Of a stretch of DNA of 64,000 nt, positions 8,481-17,118 are shown piece after piece. A program made the translations under genes and the position numbers. Location of the stretch: NCBI GenBank assembly GCA_031082285.1, contig JAVHLK010000005.1, forward strand, positions 46,936 through 110,935, given 5' to 3'. The notes beneath the pieces are model-generated. The model had not been told where the DNA came from. It was given only the letters and a program-made list of their open reading frames with translations, and searched no databases. Each line of letters starts with the position of its first letter. Within the stretch, counting starts at the first letter, position 1. Origin of the DNA: Desulfomonilaceae bacterium (GTDB lineage: Bacteria; Desulfobacterota; Desulfomonilia; Desulfomonilales; Desulfomonilaceae).

Positions 8481-9163
8481 AGTAGGCGGGACAGTTCGGA
8501 ATTCTTCAGTGTTTCCAAGTCCAACACTCGGTACGAAGGGTTGTTGAGGCGCTTGTATTCCAGTGAATGCGACAATATGGGCAAGGAGTTGTACGTCTGT
8601 ACGAAATCAGCCACCTCCATGAGAAAAGAATCGAGCGTGTCGGAAGCGAAGGCGAATACCATGCCGTCCACAACGAGCGAACCCGCCCTGTTAAGATCTC
8701 TGAAGCGTGCCAGGGCGGCCAGAAACCGCTCTCCGCTGCCCCTGACCCTCTCCGCCGACTCCAGGCAAGCCTTCAATAAACACGCGCACGCGGTATCTTC
8801 ATCATCCTTGAACCGCAGTCGATACGGACGGAGATTCACCCGGAAGACGGTCCCGTCCCGCGATACGTCTTCCAGGATCGGTCTGTCTGCTTCGGGTCGG
8901 GCCTTGAGCAGATCTCTCGCAAGGTTGTTGCCGAACGTCATCGGGTCGTCGACAATGTGTCCGATGCCGAACTCGCCCTGGTGCAAAAACTTGTAGATGT
9001 CCGCGGGCGTGTGGGCGATTGGCACTACCGATCCGTAACCGGTCTTCAGGCCGGTGCGCAACGTGTGATGGGGAACCTCGTGCAAGCGGAATTGCCTGAT
9101 TACGGTCGCCTGAACGCCCTTGCCCTCACGAGAGTCCCCATGACGTGGTCCGTTGATTTCCAT
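8477..9163 (-). CDS. Unrecognised protein between pafA and the radical SAM gene
   Basis: I do not recognise this 228-aa protein. It has no signal peptide or membrane helix and only two cysteines (in TACACLLKA). Notable stretches are LRTGLKTGYGSVVPIAHTP, GEFGIGHIVDDPMTFGNNL and AGSLVVDGMVFAFAS, which suggest an alpha/beta fold. The ATG at 9163 lies 29 bases after the pafA stop, and the stop overlaps the radical SAM start by four bases. This placement makes it a candidate third component or substrate-recognition factor for the Pup-associated pair. Confidence 0.72.
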   Translation of the reverse strand: MEINGPRHGDSREGKGVQATVIRQFRLHEVPHHTLRTGLKTGYGSVVPIAHTPADIYKFLHQGEFGIGHIVDDPMTFGNNLARDLLKARPEADRPILEDVSRDGTVFRVNLRPYRLRFKDDEDTACACLLKACLESAERVRGSGERFLAALARFRDLNRAGSLVVDGMVFAFASDTLDSFLMEVADFVQTYNSLPILSHSLEYKRLNNPSYRVLDLETLKNSELSRLL

Positions 9164-9192
9164 GGCCTATTACCGTTCCTTGAAATTCATGG

Positions 9193-10683
9193 CTATCCCC
9201 AGGCCGCGAGAAACCCATCGACTTCCGCGGTTAGGGACTCGTCCCGCGCGAGGAACGGGTCCAACAACCTGACGTCGAGTCTGTTCGACATTCGATGGAG
9301 TCTTCTGAACGGATGCTCGAATCCGTTCTTGTCGGCGTTCGCGGCTATCCTCACCATTTCCCAATTCTCGACCACGACTTCCACGTTCTTGCCGGCGGAA
9401 CTCTGTATGATCATTCCACGAATGCGGGCTCGCGTGTCGCCGGGCGGCTCATGAAGAGCCCTTTCGATTGCCTCGTCATCAAGGACCTTATCCGCGATTT
9501 GCATCTGCAGGCATCGATTGAACAGACCCGCTTCCGGGTCAAGATCATGGTAAAGCACATCGATCAACCTGCTCCGGTAATCGTCCCAACCGATCCCCTT
9601 GGCCTTGTGAACCCGGTCTATCAGCCAGAGTTTGAGTACCCAGTCCAGCTTGGATTTCAGGTTGCCCGGGTCGGCTTCCAGCAGTCCGGTTTGAGGGGAG
9701 ATCCGCAATTCTTCCAGCCCCTCGAGAGTGATGGCCCACTGCTGGAGGATCTCCTTCTCGTCCGGAGTCGCACCGTTGTTCGCGCAGAATCGCCGTGCCC
9801 TGTCCCAATAGAGGCTCTGTACGTCGAGAGCGGTGGACTTGCGCGTATGACCCTTAAGGCCTATCGGACAGTTCAATCCCCGCGAAATACCCTTGAGAGC
9901 CCGAACCGGTGACGACAGTTCAGGCGCGTCGCCGAGCGCCCCCTCTTCCAGTAATCTCAGAATCAGCGATGTGGTGCCGATCTTCAGCCATATGGCGTAT
10001 TGCGACATGTTGGAATCGCCCACGATGATGTGAAGGCGCCTGTTCTGCCCTTCCCGAGGAATCTCTCGTTTTCTGAGGTTTATGATTCCTCTCACCTCGG
10101 AAGTGCGGTCGCTGAAGACCCGATCCACGAAATCCGCGCGTTGAGTAATTTGATAGACCGGGGAATTTCCGTCATGTGGGGCCGTCACTTTTCCCGAACC
10201 CGCGATTACCTGACGAGTCACCAGGAACGGAATGAGAGCTCGAATATCTTGCATGGCCGATGGGGTTACAAGGTAATTCTCGTGTCCTCCATACGTAGTC
10301 CCGAAGGAATCCGTGTTATTCTTGAACACCCGAAGCGTTCCCGCGTGCCCGCTGTCGGCCAGGAGAGCCCCGGCACCCGTCGTGAGATCCAGTACAATCC
10401 TCTCGCCCGCTTTTTCGTGCGCGACAAGGTCCTTGAGAGTCGAGCACTCAGGGGTGGCATATTCGGGGTGACCACCCCGATCGATATAGAAGCGCCCTCC
10501 ATTGCCGAGGAACTCCCCTGCGTAGGTGTATCCCTTTGACGCGAGGGAGGATACAAGCAGTGGAGTCAATTCCTTCATCCGGTCCAGCAGCAACCCGTGG
10601 CTGAAGGGTCCGCAGGGCCGCGTGCCTTCCGGGTAGTGCATGAGGGCATATTCACACTCCGTACCGAAAATGCGGGTTTTCAC
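9193..10683 (-). CDS. pafA: Pup--protein ligase PafA
   Basis: This 496-aa ligase activates the C-terminal Glu of Pup with ATP and attaches it to substrate lysines. I prefer the GTG at 10683 (reading MKTRIFGTECEYAL), preceded by AGGGGAG and 7 bases after the pup stop. The alternative TTG at 10704 overlaps pup. The glutamine-synthetase-like fold is clear: FGTECEYAL, FYIDRGGHPEYATPEC (catalytic Asp68), FKNNTDSFGTTYGGHENYL, RLHIIVGDSNMSQ and KLDWVLKLWL. HPEYAT rather than HPEYS, and the lack of the Dop loop, separate it from the neighbouring Dop. Confidence 0.95.
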   Translation of the reverse strand: MKTRIFGTECEYALMHYPEGTRPCGPFSHGLLLDRMKELTPLLVSSLASKGYTYAGEFLGNGGRFYIDRGGHPEYATPECSTLKDLVAHEKAGERIVLDLTTGAGALLADSGHAGTLRVFKNNTDSFGTTYGGHENYLVTPSAMQDIRALIPFLVTRQVIAGSGKVTAPHDGNSPVYQITQRADFVDRVFSDRTSEVRGIINLRKREIPREGQNRRLHIIVGDSNMSQYAIWLKIGTTSLILRLLEEGALGDAPELSSPVRALKGISRGLNCPIGLKGHTRKSTALDVQSLYWDRARRFCANNGATPDEKEILQQWAITLEGLEELRISPQTGLLEADPGNLKSKLDWVLKLWLIDRVHKAKGIGWDDYRSRLIDVLYHDLDPEAGLFNRCLQMQIADKVLDDEAIERALHEPPGDTRARIRGMIIQSSAGKNVEVVVENWEMVRIAANADKNGFEHPFRRLHRMSNRLDVRLLDPFLARDESLTAEVDGFLAAWG

Positions 10684-10690
10684 AACTCCC

Positions 10691-10891
10691 CTATTCCCCT
10701 TCAACCTGCCGGAATTCGTCGAGGAATTCTTCCCCGGCCTTTTCCAACACTCCCTCTATGAAATCGTCGAGGTCCTCGAGCTTTCGCTTCATGTCGGGAG
10801 ACATCTGGGAAGAGGCCGGTACCTCAAACGATTCGTCCTTCTTGCTTTCTCTCTTCTTCTTGGTTTTTGGAGCGAAACGACTCTCAGCCAT
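10691..10891 (-). CDS. pup: Prokaryotic ubiquitin-like protein Pup
   Basis: This 66-aa protein starts at the ATG at 10891 (AAGGAG 8 bases upstream), not at the longer in-frame reading. A lysine-rich disordered N-terminus (APKTKKKRESKKDE) leads into the Pup helix KRKLEDLDDFIEGVLEKAGE. The end is EFLDEFRQVEGE, aligning with the usual ...YVQKGGQ. The terminal Glu is encoded directly, so no deamidation is needed before ligation. The usual Gly-Gly is Glu-Gly here. It lies between dop (34-base gap) and pafA (7-base gap). Confidence 0.93.
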   Translation of the reverse strand: MAESRFAPKTKKKRESKKDESFEVPASSQMSPDMKRKLEDLDDFIEGVLEKAGEEFLDEFRQVEGE

Positions 10892-10925
10892 CACGTATCT
10901 CCTTCTCCCAGAGACGCGCCCGACG

Positions 10926-12494
10926 TCATTCACGCGCACCCGAACGGAGAATGCGGATCAGATCTCTGGAAGTCTCGGCTTTTTCCAGGATATCTTGGCA
11001 CAACTCCTTGGTTCCCTTCAATGGGTTGAGAAGGGGGACCATGCGATGTATGTCGCCATGATCGAATCCCACGACTTCCCAATTCACGAGACAAACCTCT
11101 TTGGCGAACTTTTCCACACACTTCCCTCGAAAATGGGCCCGGGTGTCGGCAGGGGGCTCGCCGAAGAATCGAACGATATCGGACTCGGAGACGAGTCTCT
11201 CCGTCAGTCCTTGTTCCTGCAGGCGGCCGAAGATCCCCTGCAGGGGCTGAATATTGTGATACTGCAAATCGAGAACTCGGAGCCCCTGGGTGTCCCACGG
11301 CCGATCCTTGTTCTCACGAAACCGCGTAATGAACCACAGTTTCAACACCCAGTCCAGCCTTCTCGCCAGTTCCAGCGGATCTTCCATCAACCTGAAGTCG
11401 TCCGAAAGCCTGAGCCGGTCCAGTCCGTCCAGGGCGTAGGCCCACTGCTCCAGTATGTACTCGGCCTCCGGAACGCCCGGGCCCGACCCCTTCTCCAGAT
11501 AGTCATGCGCCATATGGAGATACGATCTCTGAATCTCCATGGCGGTAAGTCTTCGCCCGTCCGCGAGATCCACCGGAGTCGAGAAATCTGCGGAGATCCG
11601 TTTCAGAGCACTCAACGGTTCCGCGATCTCCAGTCGGTCGGTGAGAACATCGTCCTCCATCATCTGCAGCACGATCTGAGTGGTCCCAATCTTGAGAAAT
11701 GCGGACCACTCGCACATGTTGGAATCTCCCAGAATCAGATGGAGCCGCTTGAAGCGAGCATCGTCGGCATGATGCTCGGCTCTGGTGTTGATGATGGGCC
11801 GGGCGTACATGGTCTCGACCCCGAAAACCTGTTCGAGGAAATCCGCTCTCTGAGAAAGCTGATACCTCGTTGCGCGACTCTCATCGACTTCACCGCCGAT
11901 CTTTCCCGCTCCCGTAAAAACCTGGCGGGTAACAAGGAAAGGAATGAGGCCTCGCACGGCTTTCTCGGGGTTGCGCACCAGATATTTCTCGTGTGCCGCG
12001 GCATCCATGAGATAGTTTTCGTGACAACCGTAGCTATGTCCCTGGTAGTCAACGTTATTCTTGAAAATTGAGACTTCGGATGTGGGAAGCTCCTTCCTCA
12101 TCAAATCCAGTGCCTCACGGAGAACACGCTCGCCGGCCTTGTCGCAGGCCGTGACGTCTCGGGCACTCAGGCATTCCGGGGTCGAGTACTCGGGATGACC
12201 ATGGTCGGTATACAATCTTGCGCCGTTGGGCAACACCGTATTGATGCGCAGGTTATCCTCCGCGGATATGATCTCCCGATTGGTACTCTTGCTGAACAAT
12301 CCTCCCCGTATGTCCTGAAACGGCGTTTCGTGTCCGTAGTCCCAGAGTACTCCAATGCCCGGATCGCGCAGTCCCTTCGCTCGGGCGTACGAATTGATAA
12401 GGAACGACGATGCCTGGAAAGGCGTTAACCGGTCGGTGCCCCTCACCGTCAGCGCATACTCTTGCTCGATCCCGACAACTTTGGGGATGCTCAT
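10926..12494 (-). CDS. dop: Depupylase / Pup deamidase Dop
   Basis: This 522-aa enzyme is a PafA paralogue that removes Pup from proteins and deamidates Pup-Gln where needed. The ATG at 12494 follows GGAGGAAGC. Dop-specific features are the N-terminal loop with WDYGHETPFQDIRGG (near residues 51-64) and LYTDHGHPEYSTPEC carrying the catalytic Asp97. FKNNVDYQGHSYGCHENYL, LSQRADFLEQVFGVET, RLHLILGDSNMCE and DWVLKLWFI are also present. Since Pup already ends in Glu, depupylation is the likely main role. It starts 28 bases after the ARC stop. Confidence 0.95.
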   Translation of the reverse strand: MSIPKVVGIEQEYALTVRGTDRLTPFQASSFLINSYARAKGLRDPGIGVLWDYGHETPFQDIRGGLFSKSTNREIISAEDNLRINTVLPNGARLYTDHGHPEYSTPECLSARDVTACDKAGERVLREALDLMRKELPTSEVSIFKNNVDYQGHSYGCHENYLMDAAAHEKYLVRNPEKAVRGLIPFLVTRQVFTGAGKIGGEVDESRATRYQLSQRADFLEQVFGVETMYARPIINTRAEHHADDARFKRLHLILGDSNMCEWSAFLKIGTTQIVLQMMEDDVLTDRLEIAEPLSALKRISADFSTPVDLADGRRLTAMEIQRSYLHMAHDYLEKGSGPGVPEAEYILEQWAYALDGLDRLRLSDDFRLMEDPLELARRLDWVLKLWFITRFRENKDRPWDTQGLRVLDLQYHNIQPLQGIFGRLQEQGLTERLVSESDIVRFFGEPPADTRAHFRGKCVEKFAKEVCLVNWEVVGFDHGDIHRMVPLLNPLKGTKELCQDILEKAETSRDLIRILRSGARE

Positions 12495-12522
12495 GCTTCC
12501 TCCACGCACACGTCATCTTCGC

Positions 12523-14337
12523 CTATGTGAAACAATCCGCCGGGTCCAACACCTCTTGACGTGTGCATTCCGGCGGCTGCGGCATGCAGCCCTTGCGAAA
12601 TACGGAGCGGACCCTTACGACTCGCTCTCCTCCCTTACCGATTATCCGATACCACTCCGACGGATTCGTGTTGCTCGGGAGTTCTTCGTTTTCCTCATAT
12701 TCCTTTCGAAGAGCGCTGAAGAGGTGCTGGAGGGTGATGCCTCTCTTGCCGGTGCCTATCAGATCCTTGACCGCGGCCAGCTTGGCTCGATTGACGATGT
12801 GCTCGATGATGGCGCCCCCTGCGAAATCTTTGAGGTAGAGTACGGTTCTGGTTCCGTCCGCATACGTGATTTCGAGCAGCTCGTTCTCCGGCTTCAGGCT
12901 GTACATCTCTTCCGAGATCTGATCGATCATCCATGCCGCCGCGGCGGCCGCATCCGCAAACTCATTGGTCAGCAAAGGATCAAAAGGGAGGTCCGGTTTG
13001 AGATACTTGGAGAAGATCTCCTTCGCGGCCGCCTTGTCGGGTCGAGGTATGCGGATCTTCCTGTCCAGACGGCCCGGTCTGAGAATTGCCGGGTCGATGA
13101 GATCCTCCCGGTTTGTCGCTCCGATCACGATCACGTTCTCCAGGGATTCGAGGCCGTCGAGTTCCGCAAGGAACTGCGGCACGATCGTTGATTCCATGTC
13201 CGATGATATGCCGGACCCCCTAACTCGGAACATGGAATCCATTTCGTCGAAAAATATGATTACCGGGGTATTGCCGCTTGCCTGATTGCGTGCGCGAGCA
13301 AACAGGTCCCGAATGGCCTGTTCCGTCTCCCCCACGTATTTGTTAAGAAGTTCGGGCCCCTTCACGTTAAGAAAGTAACTCTGCTTCCTCTCACCGGTCT
13401 CCTCTTCGATCCTCTTGGCCAGGTTATTCGCTACCGCTTTTGCCAGTAATGTCTTTCCGCATCCGGGAGGTCCGTACAGGAGGATGCCCTTGGGCGGAAC
13501 CAGCTGGTACTCTCGGTAGTACTCCGGGTACAAGTGCGGCAATTCAATGGCTTCCTGCATCAACTCAATCGCTTCATCGAGTCCGCCGATATCCGAATAC
13601 CTGACGTCCGGCACCTTCTCCAGCACCAAACGATCCACCTCGTGCTTGGGAAGGATGCCGTATGCGAACAAGGACTCCGGATCGTACTCGATATTGTCCC
13701 CGGCCAGGATCTTCACCGACGCGAGCGGTTCGGCTCTGGTGAGGATGATCGTCTCATCGCCGACGGTCTTCACGAGGAGTTTTTCGTCACTGAGAACTTG
13801 CTGTACATGGGCCAGGCTCCCGCATACCAGTTCAAATCCCCTCGCTTCAATGACCTGAAGATCGTTGTCCAAGAGCAGGTACTCACCCTTCCTGAATCCT
13901 TCCGCGGATCGCCTTCGTTTCGTGTGTATCTCCCGTATGGCATGAAACGTGCCCTTGGCACGCTCCTCACGATCGGATTCCTCTTCCTTGGGAATGACTT
14001 TGGCCTCGTACAGCCTCCCGTGATGCTTTATGACGACCGTGTTGTCTTCCCTCCCCTGCTGGACAAAAACTCCATAGGGATAGGCCCTGTCCGGATTGCG
14101 ATCGCCGTTCGGCATGATATTCCGCATTTCCAACCTGGACTGGTGCAAGGCCTCGGCCAACAGGAGCCTCTTTTTCTCGGACTCCCGATACCTGGCTTCC
14201 ATTTCGGCCTCATTTGCTTCGCTCTTCGGCGGGGTATGGGCATCCGCTTCCCTGACGATCCGGTCGACAACCTGTCGTCGCTTCGACAGTCGGTCTCGCT
14301 TATGATCGCTTCTGCCGCTCTTCTCATCGTGTGCCAT
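12523..14337 (-). CDS. arc: Proteasome-type AAA ATPase ARC/Mpa without the proteasome-docking tail
   Basis: This 604-aa protein starts at the ATG at 14337 (GGAGG upstream). It has an N-terminal coiled coil (about 43-75), which in Mpa binds Pup, then OB-type domains (about 85-235) and one AAA module. The module shows Walker A GPPGCGKT (289-296), pore loop KGPELLNKYVGETE, Walker B VIIFFDEMDS (359-368) and arginine-finger region LRPGRLDRKIRI. Mpa normally ends in GQYL to dock onto the 20S core. This one ends ECTRQEVLDPADCFT, with no such tail. Gene order and sequence fit a Pup-recognising unfoldase working without a standard 20S proteasome. Confidence 0.93.
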   Translation of the reverse strand: MAHDEKSGRSDHKRDRLSKRRQVVDRIVREADAHTPPKSEANEAEMEARYRESEKKRLLLAEALHQSRLEMRNIMPNGDRNPDRAYPYGVFVQQGREDNTVVIKHHGRLYEAKVIPKEEESDREERAKGTFHAIREIHTKRRRSAEGFRKGEYLLLDNDLQVIEARGFELVCGSLAHVQQVLSDEKLLVKTVGDETIILTRAEPLASVKILAGDNIEYDPESLFAYGILPKHEVDRLVLEKVPDVRYSDIGGLDEAIELMQEAIELPHLYPEYYREYQLVPPKGILLYGPPGCGKTLLAKAVANNLAKRIEEETGERKQSYFLNVKGPELLNKYVGETEQAIRDLFARARNQASGNTPVIIFFDEMDSMFRVRGSGISSDMESTIVPQFLAELDGLESLENVIVIGATNREDLIDPAILRPGRLDRKIRIPRPDKAAAKEIFSKYLKPDLPFDPLLTNEFADAAAAAAWMIDQISEEMYSLKPENELLEITYADGTRTVLYLKDFAGGAIIEHIVNRAKLAAVKDLIGTGKRGITLQHLFSALRKEYEENEELPSNTNPSEWYRIIGKGGERVVRVRSVFRKGCMPQPPECTRQEVLDPADCFT

Positions 14338-14796
14338 GGTATCGTTGCCTCCAGGATGCTGCGGTTCCTCCATCAGAACAACCTGATGTCGCCGACTGCG
14401 CGCACATGGGGACGAGTTCCGATTGCATGCCGCGTCCACCCGTTGAGATCGCTCCCTATGTCAACCGGTCCAACCGCATTGTGGGTCTCAATTACAGTAT
14501 AGGCCATCGCGGTCGGTCACGGAAGCACCGTTCCGTAGACGGTTCCGCACGCCGCGCACATGCGTGAACATAAGCGTCTTGGGCACCGGGCTACTCTCAG
14601 CCGCCCCTGTCGGGGCTCGGGAGTATATACGTCCCGGAAGGACGGTATAAAAGCAGACCGGTCTTTCAAGTCCGGGGCGCACGCATTCTTGACTCAAGTT
14701 AACGCCTATGCCTCACCCGCCCCTCTCCCGCCGGTCCCGTGGAACACGGCGGGGTCGACGCGAGGGGCGGGGGCAGGATAATCCGTTGTGCGGCCG
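14338..14796. other. Region upstream of the Pup operon
   Basis: This 459-base stretch holds the dispersed repeat at 14583-14676. On the minus strand a TATACT hexamer (14496-14501) could be the -10 box of the operon, but I see no good -35 partner. No coding sequence is supported. Confidence 0.4.
14583..14676 (-). repeat. Dispersed intergenic repeat, copy 1
   Basis: Read on the minus strand, this contains TTGAAAGACCGGTCT, CTTCCGGGACG, a GCCCCGACAGGGGCGGC hairpin and AGTAGCCCGG. The same ordered blocks occur on the plus strand at 61423-61515. Both copies are intergenic. Confidence 0.7.
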
Positions 14797-15957
14797 TCAG
14801 CGAGATCCGACCACGGTCACGGTGGCTGTTTCGTTATGGAGCCTGCAGTCCGTACCGCTGACGGAGGGGCAGTACTCACCGTACGTATAGAATCCGATGA
14901 TCGGGACACTCCGGCCCACCACATTGGCTATCCTCTCCGTTTCTTCTCTCGTGCGTGGGCCCAACAGTATCTTGCGTGCCATGCACGAATAGAAAAAGGT
15001 AATCGACGGAGACACCGCTCCAAGGGAGTCCATTGCTCTTCGAGCGGCGTCGGTGGACGCATCGAGCAATGAGGCCGCACTTCCGCCGGTTGTGAGGCTA
15101 ATCGTGCTTCCCTGAGGTATTTCCCCCGCAAAACTCACCGATCCCTGGGATTCATTCAGTGTCATGGGCGCTCGCAAGACCGGATTTTCCCCGAGACTAC
15201 CCGCCTCATTCACAAGTCCAAACGGAAACTGAATACCTACGGCCGGGAGTTTGTCGGCAAGAGGACCCAAATAGCGACGGTATACGGCCAGAGCCGATTC
15301 GCCGTCCAGTTCGTACACAACGTTGCCTGCCGAGCGAGTCACTTTCTTGGGCACTCCGGCCGGGAACCAGCCGCTCCGAACGCCGGTCCCCACGTGAATG
15401 TCACCGGAAAGCGAGATGGCCGACGCGGCATCCGTCAAGATCCGGCTGCCGACAAACTGCCATGTTTGTTTCATTGCCCTTGCATCGCCTGCCGCGCCCC
15501 CACTGATCGGTACCTGGGGACCAAAAACCGATTGCATTCCCCGTAGGATCGCGCATCCGTTGCCGGTCAGTCCGTCCGAGAACAACTGCACGTGACGGGC
15601 AGTCCGAGGCAGCTGTTGAGCGAGTCGTCTACCGGCGCTCTCACTGTCGGCCCCGATCGACGATGTTGATGCAACCTCGAAAGCGATCGTGTCCGAGGCC
15701 AATCCCGCGAGAACCGCGGATCCCGTGCTGAAACCGCTCGTCGAGATTTCGCCGTCCGTGGTGCACCCCGCCAACTTAGTCGTCCCCACGGCCTGGACTA
15801 TCCCGGACAACATCTCTGCCATACCGTCCCCAGGCTCACAGAAGAGCCAGCATGCATTCGGCGGTGTCCCGAGTTCGTGTACCAGCTTTTCTCCCAGTGC
15901 CTTGCCGAGACTCCTGGAAAACGGCTTCTTCGCACTTACCGTTGCGCCCTTCACCAT
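14797..15957 (-). CDS. FIST-domain sensory protein
   Basis: This 386-aa protein starts at the ATG at 15957 (AGGAGGG, 7 bases upstream). FIST_N covers about residues 20-210 and FIST_C the rest. Visible blocks are PNACWLFCEPGDG, GCTTDGEISTSGF, FSDGLTGNGCAILRGM, GTGVRSGWFPAG, FFYSCMARKILLG and GFYTYGEYC. FIST domains are thought to bind small ligands for signalling. It has no output domain, so it must act with a partner. A paralogue of identical length sits at 54315, beside a histidine kinase. The ARC gene follows downstream. Confidence 0.87.
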   Translation of the reverse strand: MVKGATVSAKKPFSRSLGKALGEKLVHELGTPPNACWLFCEPGDGMAEMLSGIVQAVGTTKLAGCTTDGEISTSGFSTGSAVLAGLASDTIAFEVASTSSIGADSESAGRRLAQQLPRTARHVQLFSDGLTGNGCAILRGMQSVFGPQVPISGGAAGDARAMKQTWQFVGSRILTDAASAISLSGDIHVGTGVRSGWFPAGVPKKVTRSAGNVVYELDGESALAVYRRYLGPLADKLPAVGIQFPFGLVNEAGSLGENPVLRAPMTLNESQGSVSFAGEIPQGSTISLTTGGSAASLLDASTDAARRAMDSLGAVSPSITFFYSCMARKILLGPRTREETERIANVVGRSVPIIGFYTYGEYCPSVSGTDCRLHNETATVTVVGSR

Positions 15958-16168
15958 CTGTCTTCCCTCCTGTACGACGATGATCGTGCCGCAATGCGGC
16001 CGCCATAGACAATGTCCGATAGGGAGTGAAGAGCTGAGAATTTCAAGGAACTGTCGTCTCTCGTCAATCCGTGACCTGGTGGTCGATTTCATAAATAAGG
16101 TCAAGCACTTGCAAATCAGAGCGCTGAGTGCTCTGCGGCCTAAGTAAGGTCACGTATTCTTAACCTTT

Positions 16169-16201
16169 CGAGATTGCCGTGGGCTTCGCCCTCGCAATGA
16201 C
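16169..16201. repeat. REP-like half element
   Basis: CGAGATTGCCGTGGGC and CGCCCTCGCAATGAC form the short version of the GTCATTGCGAG...GCAATCTC palindrome family also seen near 1.4 kb and 36.0 kb. Confidence 0.55.
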
Positions 16202-16214
16202 AAACTTCCTTCTC

Positions 16215-16609
16215 GTTCCCAGGCTCTGCCCTGAGCATGTCCCATATCCTGGATCGCTGGACACCGTCCGCATGCCCTGAAAGGGCATACCTTGAATAGC
16301 CATGGGTTTTAACCCATGGTAACGGTGAACAATAATAGATGGTTATGGACCCTGAAGGGGTCCACCAACTGGGCAACGGATGCGGTGAGTCATTGGTCGG
16401 CCCCTTCAGGGCCGTTCAGACAATTGGGTTGGTGCCCTCTCCACGGGTTGAAACCCGTGGCTACTCATGGTGAGCCCCTTCGGGGCTCCGGGCAGGCATC
16501 CCGCGAGGAACGCGGGACCCCTACCCAAATCGGTTGACCTATTGTCGGCCCATTCGCACGGTGTCCAGCCAAAGAGATATGGGACATGCTCAGGGCTCTG
16601 CCTGGGAAT
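16215..16609. repeat. Seven-hairpin element flanked by about 52-bp inverted repeats
   Basis: The arms 16215-16267 and 16558-16609 are inverted copies. They share a 20-base identical block (CCCTGAGCATGTCCCATATC) and CTGGACACCGT. Between them are seven perfect palindromes with short loops: 16272-16288 (7 bp), 16300-16319 (9 bp), 16346-16364 (7 bp), 16398-16414 (6 bp), 16441-16460 (9 bp), 16472-16488 (7 bp) and 16499-16517 (7 bp). No transposase or ORF is inside. It could be a MITE-like composite or a structured RNA. Confidence 0.75.
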
Positions 16610-16703
16610 GCCTATCTTCCCCGCGTCCCGCGGGGTGTTTGGACCGGAGTTTGCTTCAGCCAGAGACTTTCATGGTCAGTTGTCATCCGAGGATCATGGC
16701 GGT

Positions 16704-17030
16704 CTATTTCTTCCTCCCTTTGCCGTGGTACATGGAGTGCGTGCGGCGGTCGAACTCCGCGCGATGCTCCAGCCATTCAAGGGCTTGTTGTCTTTGCCAC
16801 CCACGTTGTTGGCAAATCAAGTCCACCACCGATCCGCCCACATCAGGGCAAGTCCTGCACATGAACGTATTCTTGACCGCGTTGAAGAAAAGCGTCGGAG
16901 CCTCGTTATCCTTGTGCCTTTCACTCCTGAAGCACGGGCCCATGTTGCCCCGCACTTTGATCCCGAGTTCGATTGCAACCTCTATGATGCGCTCGGTACT
17001 TTCAATTCGTTTCACGTCCTTGTCATCCAT
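16704..17030 (-). CDS. CHC2-type zinc-finger-like protein, 108 aa
   Basis: The start is the ATG at 17030 (GAGGA upstream), reading MDDKDVKRIESTERIIEVA. The middle follows the DnaG-primase zinc-binding pattern: GPCFRSERHKDNEAPTLFF, then NTFMCRTCPDVGGSVVDLICQQ. A helix (WQRQQALEWL) completes the CHC2-like fold. There is no primase TOPRIM domain, so it is a stand-alone nucleic-acid-binding module or a mobile-element remnant. The first ligand position is Cys-Phe-Arg rather than CPFH. It starts 88 bases after the SirB1-type gene on the same strand. Confidence 0.65.
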   Translation of the reverse strand: MDDKDVKRIESTERIIEVAIELGIKVRGNMGPCFRSERHKDNEAPTLFFNAVKNTFMCRTCPDVGGSVVDLICQQRGWQRQQALEWLEHRAEFDRRTHSMYHGKGRKK

Positions 17031-17118
17031 GGTTCCTCTCAGCAGCCGAATCGCTGCGGGATTCCGGAGGCGATGTGTTCCTCTTCCCCGACAACTCGGC
17101 GTAGACCGGCAGGGGATC

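Larger units (their letters stand above)
15958..16703. other. Repeat-rich intergenic region
   Basis: There is no supported gene in these 746 bases. They hold a REP-like palindrome (16169-16201) and the seven-hairpin element (16215-16609). Minus-strand and plus-strand open frames here run through palindromes and are not coding. Confidence 0.6.

Noticed and set aside
10684..10704. TTG start of pafA overlapping the pup stop
   Set aside because: The GTG at 10683 has AGGGGAG upstream and gives the usual family N-terminus; the TTG has only a weak CAGG.
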